Positions 1 to 6,070 of a DNA stretch of 6,605 nt are shown one piece after another (positions within the stretch are counted from its first letter, which is position 1; every line of letters starts with the position of its first letter). The translations under genes were made by a program, and so were the position numbers. The DNA comes from Planctomycetota bacterium (lineage in GTDB: Bacteria > Planctomycetota > DG-23 > SLPQ01): positions 1 through 6,605 of the forward strand of contig JAGHCE010000197.1 of the NCBI GenBank assembly GCA_021160625.1, in the 5' to 3' direction. The notes beneath the pieces were generated by a model. The model made no database searches. It was not told the origin of the DNA and saw nothing but the letters and a program-made list of their open reading frames with translations.

Positions 1-1
1 G

Positions 2-1444
2 CCCACAGCACCGGCGGCCCCGGCGGCCGGTGAAGCCCCCTCCCCTCCCGCGCCCCGGGTGCCCGAAGCCGCTGCAATACAGGGGCTCGGCCCGCAGGAG
101 GCCCGCGAAAAGGCACTCGCCGAGATTGCCGGAAGCGTCCCTGGAAGCGCCGGCGGACCCGTTGCCGCAGGCGAGCCTGCCGAAGCCGCGGCGGTTGCCG
201 AGCCGGTTGCCGCCACAGAGCCCGCTGCCGTCCCACCGGCGGCACTGATCGACGAGGAAGACCTCCAGAGAGCACTCGCGATAGACCGCCAGGCCGAAAT
301 GCAGGAGGTGAACCTCCGGATATTCTACCCGGATGAGCTTTACGGCGCACCGATGGTGCGCTCGACCAAGCTCGAACCGGGAATGGTGCTGTTCTACTAT
401 CCCTTGAGGTCCGTCGGCGGCGTAACGGTAAAATGCCAAAAGGACAGCACAATCACGGTCGAAAAGCCCAACGAGGCTGAAGTCACAGTGATAAAGGACA
501 TCCTCAAGAAAGACTACCTCGACAAGGACGAAAGCGTCGACTGGTTCAAAAATCTCAATATGCTCGCCATCACCGCCAAGGAGGAAAACGTCCCCTTCAT
601 ACTCGACGTGCTCAATTTTCTCGACTCCCCCCGCAAGCAGGTGATTATCGAGGCGGCCGTCTGGGAGATTACCGAGACCAAGGACACTCAGCTCGGCACC
701 GAAGTTTCCGTTGCAAAGCGAACAGGCGGCGGGTCGTTTTTCAATCTTTTCGAGAACCGCTTTGACTCGCAGGCTTTTCTGGAGTCCCTCTACCTCACCA
801 CCCCCTACCAGGGAAGCACGCTCCAGTTCGTCACGAACGCCGACGCAAACCACGCACAGATGACGCTCGTTTTCCAGTTCTTGAAAACGCGCGGCTACGC
901 CGACATCGTTGCCCAGCCGCGGATGAGAGTGGCCGTCGGTGAAGTGGCGAGGATCGTCACCGGCGAGGAAATCCCCTACGCCGAGTACTACAAGATCACG
1001 AGAGGCAATGTTACGACCAACATCAAGTATAAGACGGTCGGCGTCCAGCTCTACGTGGTACCGATGCTCGCGGGTCAGGATATGATCAAGGTGGCTCTCA
1101 CGCCGCGCCTGAGCGACGTCATCGGCTATACGACGTCAGGAGGGGCCCAGATTGCAGCCCCCAGGATAGCCACGCGCGAGGCCGCGACAGTTCTCTGGGT
1201 GGCCGACAAGGAACTCATCACCATAGGCGGCCTCGATCAGACGAGAAAGATCATCGAGGAGAGGAAAGTACCGATACTCGGGGACATTCCCATCCTGAAG
1301 TACCTTTTCAGCAGCAAGCGCGAGACCACCAAGAAGGTGCAGCTGTGGTTCACAGTGCGTCCGACCCTCGCCTCGGAAAGCGACCGGATCATAATGCCCG
1401 AGCTCACCGGCGCAGGCGGTACCCCCCCTGCCCTGCCAAAGTGA
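2..1444 (+). CDS. Secretin (type II/III secretion or type IV pilus secretin family), 5'-truncated by window edge
   Basis: Outer-membrane ring-forming secretin subunit; the beta-barrel domain is at the C-terminus. The frame is open from base 2, so the gene begins left of the window. The GTG at 59 is an internal codon as likely as a start, and no signal peptide is visible. Numbering from that GTG, residues 1-62 are a Pro/Ala/Glu-rich low-complexity linker. Residues ~105-190 resemble a small periplasmic N-domain, ending in NVPFILDVLNFLDSPRKQ. The secretin core follows with QVIIEAAVWEI (194-204), VAQPRMRVAVGEVARIVTGEE (284-304), and the family signature VPILGDIPILKYLF (404-417), then VQLWFTVRPTL. 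The signature carries Lys where Gly is usual before YLF. About 28 residues follow the last strand, rich in Gly/Pro. No other secretion or pilus gene adjoins it here, so GspD-like, PilQ-like and orphan secretins cannot be separated. Family assignment is firm; the exact system is unknown. Confidence 0.9.
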   Translation, partial: PTAPAAPAAGEAPSPPAPRVPEAAAIQGLGPQEAREKALAEIAGSVPGSAGGPVAAGEPAEAAAVAEPVAATEPAAVPPAALIDEEDLQRALAIDRQAEMQEVNLRIFYPDELYGAPMVRSTKLEPGMVLFYYPLRSVGGVTVKCQKDSTITVEKPNEAEVTVIKDILKKDYLDKDESVDWFKNLNMLAITAKEENVPFILDVLNFLDSPRKQVIIEAAVWEITETKDTQLGTEVSVAKRTGGGSFFNLFENRFDSQAFLESLYLTTPYQGSTLQFVTNADANHAQMTLVFQFLKTRGYADIVAQPRMRVAVGEVARIVTGEEIPYAEYYKITRGNVTTNIKYKTVGVQLYVVPMLAGQDMIKVALTPRLSDVIGYTTSGGAQIAAPRIATREAATVLWVADKELITIGGLDQTRKIIEERKVPILGDIPILKYLFSSKRETTKKVQLWFTVRPTLASESDRIIMPELTGAGGTPPALPK

Positions 1445-1583
1445 CAGCCGCACCGGCCCGCTTCCCGCGCCCGGCGCCATTTTGGCAGTAACCATCAAAC
1501 GTGTGGCCCTGGATGCTCGGCACAAGGTACCGTAAGTCTCGCATATAGCGGCCTTTAGGGTTTCCGGCCTATGGCGGTTTCTG

Positions 1584-1599
1584 TGGCACGCCATTTGCT
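1584..1599 (+). promoter_or_regulatory. Putative sigma-54 (RpoN) -24/-12 promoter upstream of the receiver gene
   Basis: The sequence TGGCACGCCATTTGCT matches the sigma-54 consensus TGGCACG-N4-TTGCW at every specified position. GG lies at the -24 element and GC at the -12 element, with the required spacing. Only the pyrimidine usually preceding TGGCAC is missing (G instead). It lies between genes, in the right orientation, and predicts transcription from about base 1610. This gives a leader of about 45 nt before the ATG at 1655. Sigma-54 promoters need an AAA+ activator bound upstream. I could not pick out a convincing activator site in 1445-1580, and no activator gene is in the window. The long exact match makes chance unlikely. 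Confidence 0.75.
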
Positions 1600-1632
1600 C
1601 CTCTGTTGTCACACAGGTTTGTGCCGGAGTTT

Positions 1633-1651
1633 TGGGCCGAGAGAGGGCCCA
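1633..1651 (+). promoter_or_regulatory. Leader hairpin overlapping the Shine-Dalgarno of the receiver gene
   Basis: TGGGCC (1633-1638) pairs perfectly with GGCCCA (1646-1651) around the loop GAGAGAG. The likely ribosome-binding site, GAGAGG at 1641-1646, sits in the loop and first base of the 3' arm, about 8 nt before the ATG at 1655. The site supports 1655 as the start. It may also modulate translation, but a 6-bp GC-rich stem can arise by chance. Confidence 0.4.
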
Positions 1652-1654
1652 TTT

Positions 1655-2056
1655 ATGCAGATGGAAATGCCGAGTACGCACGGACTAAACGCCCTCGTCG
1701 CCGAGGGCCAGGTACGCTTTCGCAGCGAACTGGTGGACGTGTTGAGAGAAATGGGGCTCAACACCTACGAGGCCGCGTACGGCAGCGAGGTGCTGGAGAT
1801 TGTCCAGGCGGTCGAGATACATGCACTTGTCATTGACGCCGATCTGCCGGACGTAGGGGGGCTGGGAGCAGTTCGCATCATCAGGACGTTTCGGAAGGTG
1901 CCGCCCTTTTTGCTTTTGGCCAGCGAAATTACGCGCGCCCTCCAGGCCGAAGCATTTGATGCGCAGGCGGTCAGCGTCCTGCGCAACCCGGCCGACATCG
2001 CCCTGTTGTCACAGATGCTCGCGGCGACTCTCGCGAAGTGCTACGGGGGTTGTTAG
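1655..2056 (+). CDS. Stand-alone degenerate response-regulator receiver domain protein
   Basis: A 133-residue protein covering a single CheY-like receiver fold with no output domain. ALVAEG (13-18) is strand 1. HALVIDADLPDVGGL (56-70) is strand 3 with the phospho-acceptor, Asp61, in the usual D-x-x-L-P-D-x-x-G context. LLLAS (86-90) is strand 4 and VLRNP (108-112) strand 5. Compared with a canonical receiver, the acidic pair is Glu17-Gly18, the conserved Thr is Ala89 and the conserved Lys is Asn111. The spacings from Asp61 (28 and 50 residues) match typical receivers, so the substitutions look real. ATG 1655 is chosen because it follows a GAGAGG site. An in-frame ATG at 1571 lies upstream of the putative sigma-54 promoter and would add 28 atypical residues. 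The gene precedes groES by 81 bp on the same strand. It could act as a phosphorylation-impaired adaptor; its partner is not visible. Confidence 0.8.
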   Translation: MQMEMPSTHGLNALVAEGQVRFRSELVDVLREMGLNTYEAAYGSEVLEIVQAVEIHALVIDADLPDVGGLGAVRIIRTFRKVPPFLLLASEITRALQAEAFDAQAVSVLRNPADIALLSQMLAATLAKCYGGC

Positions 2057-2137
2057 AACAGAGAAGATTAGCTTGCGGCGGAGTTTTGTTCGGGGGAAAA
2101 CAAGGGTTCATCTCGGGAGGAAAGGAGAAGGGTCAGT

Positions 2138-2425
2138 ATGAAGATCAAACCTTTGGGTGAAAAAGTACTCGTCAAGAGGCTTGAAGCAGAGGAAGTGACG
2201 GCGGGCGGCATAGTGCTTCCCGATAGCGCGAAGGAAAAGCCGAAGGAAGGCAAGATTATCGCGGTCGGGCGGGGGCGCGCGCTCAAGGACGGCACGTACG
2301 CCGACTTCACGGTCAAGGCCGGCAACAAGGTAATCTTCAGTTCGTACGCAGGCACTGAGGTGAAGATAAACGGGGAAGAGTATCTGATCATGGGCGAGGA
2401 TGACATTCTCGCGATTGTGAACTAA
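2138..2425 (+). CDS. groES: Co-chaperonin GroES (Hsp10)
   Basis: A 95-residue cytoplasmic co-chaperonin, the normal family length. Seven copies form the lid that closes the GroEL folding chamber. It opens with MKIKPLGEKVLVKRLEAEE, the standard GroES beta-barrel start. The mobile loop has the GroEL-binding tripeptide Ile25-Val26-Leu27 within GGIVLPDSAKEKP. The C-terminal part has KAGNKVIF, YAGTEVKINGEEYLIM and DDILAIV, all family-typical. The start is fixed by a purine-rich Shine-Dalgarno stretch, GGGAGGAAAGGAG (2115-2127), about 10 nt upstream. groEL follows after 13 bp, the standard groESL arrangement. The 81 bp upstream hold no CIRCE operator and no clear terminator, so read-through from the receiver gene is plausible. 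Confidence 0.97.
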   Translation: MKIKPLGEKVLVKRLEAEEVTAGGIVLPDSAKEKPKEGKIIAVGRGRALKDGTYADFTVKAGNKVIFSSYAGTEVKINGEEYLIMGEDDILAIVN

Positions 2426-2438
2426 GCAGGAGGAAAAG

Positions 2439-4055
2439 ATGGCACCGAAAAAGATTCTGTACGATCAGGAAGCCCGCGAAGCGATCAGGCGCGGCGTCAG
2501 AAAGCTCTCTGAAGCGGTAAAGGTGACACTGGGCCCGCGCGGCCGTAATGCCGTCATCCAGAAATCCTTCGGAGCGCCCACCGTGACCAAGGACGGCGTC
2601 ACAGTGGCAAAGGAAATCGAGCTGGAAGACGCCTACGAGGATATGGGCGCCCAGATGGTCAAGGAAGTGGCCTCCAAGACCTCCGACGTAGCCGGCGACG
2701 GCACCACCACGGCCACGATCCTCGCCGAGGCGATCTTCGACGAAGGTCTCAAAAATGTTGCGGCCGGCGCGAACCCCATCAACCTCAAGCGCGGCGTAGA
2801 GGCCGCCGTCGCCGCCGTCGTCAAGAACCTCAAGAAAATGTCAAACCCCGTCTCCGGACGCAAGGAAATCGCCCAGATCGGCGCCATTGCCGCCAACAAC
2901 GACAATGAAGTCGGCGATATGATCGCCGAGGCGATGGAGCGCGTCGGCAAGGACGGCGTCATCACCGTCGAGGAAGGCAAGTCCCTCAACACGACCGTCG
3001 ACTGGGTCGAAGGTATGCAGTTCGACAAGGGCTACATTTCGCCCCACTTCGTCACAAGCACCGATACGATGGAGTGCATCCTCGAAGAGCCCTACATCCT
3101 CATACACGAGAAGAAGCTCTCTTCGGTTCGCGACCTCATCCCGGTTCTTGAGAAGATCGCGCAGTCCGGCAAGCCGCTTCTGCTCATCGCCGAGGATATC
3201 GAGGGCGAGGCGCTGGCGACACTGGTCGTAAACAAGCTGCGCGGTACCTTCAAGTGCGCTGCGATCAAGGCGCCCGGCTTCGGCGACAGGCGCAAGGCGA
3301 TGCTGCAGGACATAGCGACGCTCACCGGCGGGAAGGCCGTCTTCGAGGACCTGGGCATCGACCTCTCCAACGTCGAAATGTCTGACCTCGGCCGCGCCAA
3401 GAAGGTCGTCATAGACAAGGAAAATACGACCGTTATCGAAGGCGCCGGCGACTCCGACACGATAAAGGGCCGCATCGCGCAGATACGCAAGGAGATCGAA
3501 ACCACTTCCAGCGACTACGACCGCGAGAAGCTCGAAGAACGGCTGGCGAAGCTGGCAGGCGGCGTCGCCCAGATCAATGTCGGCGCAGCCACCGAAATCG
3601 AGATGAAGCAAAAGAAGGCCCGCGTCGAGGACGCCCTGCATGCCACAAGGGCCGCCGTCGAGGAAGGCATCCTCCCTGGCGGCGGCGTCGCGCTCGTCAG
3701 GGCTCTCAAGGTCATCGGCAAGCTGGACCTGTCCGGCGAAGAAAAGGTCGGCGCCGACATAGTCCGCCGCGCTCTGTATGCGCCTATCAAGCAAATCGCC
3801 CAGAATGCCGGCATCGACGGCGCCATCGTCGCGCAGAAGGTCGAAGAGGGCAAGGATGCGTTCGGGTTCAACGCGGACACTCTCAAGTACACCGATCTGG
3901 TCAAGGCAGGCGTCATCGACCCGACCAAGGTCGCCCGCACGGCGCTTGAGAACGCGGCATCCGTAGCCGCGCTGCTCCTGACGACCAACGCCGCCATCTC
4001 TGAGATACCCGAAGAGAAGGGAAAGAAGGCGGCCCCGCAGATGCCTCCCTACTAA
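2439..4055 (+). CDS. groEL: Chaperonin GroEL (Hsp60)
   Basis: A 538-residue ATP-dependent chaperonin subunit; 14 copies form the double ring that folds proteins together with GroES. Numbering matches E. coli GroEL closely. VTLGPRGRN (29-37), KDG with Asp52, GDGTTTAT with Asp87 (86-93), Asp398 in VEDALHATRAAVEEG and the nucleotide-binding Gly414-Gly416 are all present. These are the key ATP-binding and hydrolysis residues. The C-terminal family signature AAVEEGILPGGG is intact, so the protein should be active. It ends in EEKGKKAAPQMPPY and lacks the Gly-Gly-Met repeat tail found in many GroELs, which makes it about 10 residues shorter than the E. coli protein. The Shine-Dalgarno GGAGG precedes the ATG, and groES ends 13 bp upstream. 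Transcription probably ends at the hairpin at 4094-4122. A long antisense reading frame is a coding shadow. Confidence 0.98.
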   Translation: MAPKKILYDQEAREAIRRGVRKLSEAVKVTLGPRGRNAVIQKSFGAPTVTKDGVTVAKEIELEDAYEDMGAQMVKEVASKTSDVAGDGTTTATILAEAIFDEGLKNVAAGANPINLKRGVEAAVAAVVKNLKKMSNPVSGRKEIAQIGAIAANNDNEVGDMIAEAMERVGKDGVITVEEGKSLNTTVDWVEGMQFDKGYISPHFVTSTDTMECILEEPYILIHEKKLSSVRDLIPVLEKIAQSGKPLLLIAEDIEGEALATLVVNKLRGTFKCAAIKAPGFGDRRKAMLQDIATLTGGKAVFEDLGIDLSNVEMSDLGRAKKVVIDKENTTVIEGAGDSDTIKGRIAQIRKEIETTSSDYDREKLEERLAKLAGGVAQINVGAATEIEMKQKKARVEDALHATRAAVEEGILPGGGVALVRALKVIGKLDLSGEEKVGADIVRRALYAPIKQIAQNAGIDGAIVAQKVEEGKDAFGFNADTLKYTDLVKAGVIDPTKVARTALENAASVAALLLTTNAAISEIPEEKGKKAAPQMPPY

Positions 4056-4093
4056 CAAAAGAGTCGCCCGCAAATGCGGGTGGATGAAAAAAG

Positions 4094-4122
4094 CGGGCCG
4101 GATGCTGCTATCCGGCCCGTTT
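4094..4122. terminator. Rho-independent terminator, probably bidirectional, after groEL
   Basis: CGGGCCGGAT (4094-4103) pairs perfectly with ATCCGGCCCG (4110-4119) around the loop GCTGCT. On the plus strand it is followed by TTTCCTTT, a moderate U-tract that would end the groESL transcript about 40 nt after the stop. On the minus strand the same stem is followed, after one C, by six U residues (A-run at 4087-4092), a better tract. It can therefore also stop transcription coming from the AarF-like gene, 250 nt beyond that gene's stop. Confidence 0.9.
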
Positions 4123-4160
4123 CCTTTGGACTCTCTTGCGAAAGGTCAGGGATAAACGAC

Positions 4161-4180
4161 GGCAGACAAGAATGTCCGCC
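4161..4180. repeat. Small imperfect hairpin resembling a dispersed intergenic palindrome
   Basis: GGCAGACA (4161-4168) pairs with TGTCCGCC (4173-4180) with one mismatch around AGAA, followed by CTAC. Short elements reading like GTAGGGCGGACATTC on the opposite strand recur between genes in some bacterial genomes, in my recollection. Only one copy is in the window, so repetition is inferred and not seen. There is no U-tract to make it a terminator. Confidence 0.4.
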
Positions 4181-4290
4181 CTACTTGTCGGTTGGCGCGC
4201 GCGGAATATGATCCGCACGGCGGGGCAAGATTTATACGCCGGTGGTGTGGCGTACCCGCCGTGGCACACATACCTCTGTAGGGGCGAGGG

Positions 4291-4370
4291 AGCCTGGCCC
4301 GCGGAAGGCCAGTTGGCTGCCACGGGCAACGCCCGTGGCCCCCCGTAGCAGAAGGGGGGCGAAGCCCTCC
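4291..4370. repeat. Cluster of three adjacent hairpins downstream of the AarF-like gene
   Basis: Three stems lie almost end to end. The first is AGCC-TGGCC pairing with GGCCA-GTT-GGCT (4291-4318, three-base bulge). The second is GCCACGGGC pairing with GCCCGTGGC (4319-4339, AAC loop, perfect 9 bp). The third is GGGGGGC pairing with GCCCTCC (4354-4370, GAA loop, one G-U). The last lies 7 bp beyond the AarF-like stop. On the minus strand they could protect or attenuate the 3' end of that mRNA, but none has a U-run. They resemble short dispersed intergenic repeats; copy number cannot be judged from one window. Confidence 0.5.
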
Positions 4371-4377
4371 CCTCCGA

Positions 4378-6066
4378 TTACATACGGCCGCTTCTCAAAA
4401 TCGCCCAGATAAGCCACAGTCCCAACAGCGCCGCCAGCACGTACCCGCCCATCCCCAAAAGCGGCACTCCGAATACCAGCGGCTTGACGCCCGTACTGAG
4501 GATGAGGCTCGAAGCGATTACGAGGCTGCCGACCACGATGGAGAACGCAAGGCGGTTCGACGAGCGGTCCAGGTCGGAAATGAGTTTTTCGAGGCCCCTG
4601 TGCTGGAAATTGACCGACAGGCCCCCTGAAAGGACTTTGCGCACGATTCTGCGAATGTCGGCAGGGGCATAGCGAATGAGGTTGGCGCTGTGAAAGGCCA
4701 TTGAAAGGAAGGATTTCCTGATGGACTCGAACGAGAATTTCTTGCGTATGAGCGTGCGAACGTAGGGGCCAAGGGCGCCGACGGCGTCGAAATCCTCGTC
4801 GAGCGCGCGGGCCAGCCCGGCGACCGTGACAAGGGCCTTGCCCATCATCACGAAATCCCTTGGAAGCAGAAGGGCGTTTCGCTGGGCGATGGATGTAATC
4901 CTCCCGAACATCGTGGGCATATCGATACGGCCCAGCGGCATCCCGACGTAAGTATCCATCATCGAGACGATGTCGCCTTGAACCTGGGAGAGGTCGGTTG
5001 CCTCGGTAAAAACCTTCAGGTCTTCGAGGACCCCCATCATAAGATCGATGTCCCCCATCCTGAGCGCCAGGATGCCGGTGCCGAGCGCGCCCTGGAGCTC
5101 ATCGGTAATGTGGCCCATAAGCCCGAAGTCGATGAGGTTGATCCGCAGGGATTCATTCACGAGGATGTTTCCAGGGTGCGGATCGGCATGGAAGAAACCC
5201 ATCTCGAAGAACTGCTTCATATACAGGTCGAAAAGCCCCGCAGCAAGTTGCTTTTTCTCTTCGGGCGTGCCATCGGTGACGAAACTGGAAATCCTGCGGC
5301 CGCTGAGGCGCTCAAGCGTCAATATCGACGTAGTCGTCAGGTCCCAGAAGACCTTCGGACCGTAAAACCTGTCGCTCTCGGCAAAGGCGGCGTGGAATTT
5401 CTGGGTGGACGAGGCCTCCTGCAGGAAGTCGATCTCACGGTTGATGTGCCGGCCGAGCTCGTCAATCAGCATCCTCGGCTGCAGCACGCGCGACTCCGGG
5501 ACATACTCCTCGAGTCTGCGTGCGAACATTCCCAGGAGTTCGAGATCGGAGGCTATCACGCGGGATATTCCAGGGCGCCTCACCTTCACGACCACCGACT
5601 CGCCGCGTATGGTTACGGCGCGGTGTACCTGGGCTATCGAGCCGGATGCTATCGGCTCCTCCTCGAACTCGCTGAAGAACTCCTCGATCTCTCCCCCGAG
5701 TTCCTCCTCGATGCCACTGCGCGCCTCGGCGGAGGAAAAGGGCTCGACACTGTCCTGCAGCTTGGTGAACTCCTCGATGTACACCGGCGGCAGCAAGTCG
5801 GGGCGCGTCGATAGAAACTGCCCGAGCTTGACGAAAGTGGGGCCGAGCTCCTCCATAGCGTCGGCGGCGTGCCTCGCGAAGGACCGGGACGTCGCAATAG
5901 GCTCGCGCGGAAGCGAGGGGCGCTTCCACTTCGCCGGAAGCGGTATGTAACGCCGCAGGTCAAGGCGCTCCACGAACGGCCCGAAACCGTACTTGAAGAG
6001 AACCTCCGCAACGCGCCTGAGACGCTGCAGGCCCCTGTATTTCTTTCCAAGTGAGAAAAACGACAA
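4378..6066 (-). CDS. aarF: AarF/UbiB/ABC1-family atypical kinase, membrane-anchored
   Basis: A 562-residue member of the UbiB/COQ8 family of protein-kinase-like ATPases, which support quinone (isoprenoid lipid) biosynthesis. Residues are numbered from the TTG at 6066. The family-specific KxGQ motif is FVKLGQFLSTRPDLLP with Lys80 and Gln83. The nucleotide loop is PIASGSIAQVH (138-148), the VAIK-like Lys161 is in VVVKVRRPG, and Glu211 is in REIDF. The catalytic loop is HADPHPGN (293-300) with Asp295 and Asn300, and the metal-binding DFG is 313-315. Two hydrophobic helices (~506-524 and ~531-557) end the protein, as in bacterial UbiB. All kinase residues are intact. No ATG fits. TTG 6066 has GGAGGGG at 6080-6074 and begins LSFFSLGKKYRGL, like family N-termini. 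A longer frame starting at TTG 6228 would run 158 bp inside kdsA with unrelated residues. The quinone substrate cannot be deduced. Confidence 0.93.
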   Translation of the reverse strand: MSFFSLGKKYRGLQRLRRVAEVLFKYGFGPFVERLDLRRYIPLPAKWKRPSLPREPIATSRSFARHAADAMEELGPTFVKLGQFLSTRPDLLPPVYIEEFTKLQDSVEPFSSAEARSGIEEELGGEIEEFFSEFEEEPIASGSIAQVHRAVTIRGESVVVKVRRPGISRVIASDLELLGMFARRLEEYVPESRVLQPRMLIDELGRHINREIDFLQEASSTQKFHAAFAESDRFYGPKVFWDLTTTSILTLERLSGRRISSFVTDGTPEEKKQLAAGLFDLYMKQFFEMGFFHADPHPGNILVNESLRINLIDFGLMGHITDELQGALGTGILALRMGDIDLMMGVLEDLKVFTEATDLSQVQGDIVSMMDTYVGMPLGRIDMPTMFGRITSIAQRNALLLPRDFVMMGKALVTVAGLARALDEDFDAVGALGPYVRTLIRKKFSFESIRKSFLSMAFHSANLIRYAPADIRRIVRKVLSGGLSVNFQHRGLEKLISDLDRSSNRLAFSIVVGSLVIASSLILSTGVKPLVFGVPLLGMGGYVLAALLGLWLIWAILRSGRM

Positions 6067-6070
6067 CAGT

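Larger units (their letters stand above)
4056..4377. other. Gene-free convergent intergenic region with terminator and small hairpins
   Basis: This 322-bp stretch lies between the converging groEL and AarF-like genes. It holds a short hairpin directly after groEL (CCCGCA/TGCGGG, 4067-4080, no U-run), the strong terminator at 4094-4122, an imperfect hairpin repeat at 4161-4180 and a cluster of hairpins at 4291-4370. Short open frames cross it on both strands (for example 4136-4348 plus). They have no ribosome-binding site, read through the hairpins and resemble no family I know, so I do not call them genes. Confidence 0.7.

Noticed and set aside
1460..1485. Possible terminator after the secretin gene (GCGC-CCG-GCGC followed by ATTTT)
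   Set aside because: Only a 4-bp stem with a tight loop; too weak to call.
1521..1549. Possible sigma-70 -10 element (TATAGC, 1544-1549)
   Set aside because: No acceptable -35 hexamer at the right distance.
1518..1626. Inverted repeat CGGCACAA (1518-1525) and TTGTGCCG (1619-1626) flanking the sigma-54 site, considered as an activator site
   Set aside because: Eight-base arms about 93 bp apart are expected by chance in a stretch of this size, and one arm lies downstream of the predicted transcript start.
1136..1681. Minus-strand open frame across the secretin end and the sigma-54 promoter
   Set aside because: Overlaps confirmed secretin codons; the product looks like random high-GC translation.
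2062..2078. TTGC-containing stretch before groES, considered as a second sigma-54 promoter
   Set aside because: The -24 GG element is absent at the required distance.
2841..4073. Long minus-strand open frame (about 410 codons) antisense to groEL
   Set aside because: groEL is certain on the plus strand; in GC-rich coding DNA the opposite frame is often open. The product is low in recognisable motifs.
4136..4348. Short plus-strand open frame in the convergent intergenic region
   Set aside because: No ribosome-binding site, crosses several hairpins and follows the groEL terminator; typical of spurious frames made by intergenic repeats.
4978..5814. Plus-strand open frame of 278 codons antisense to the AarF-like gene
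   Set aside because: It mirrors a confirmed kinase-family gene and shows no family motif of its own.
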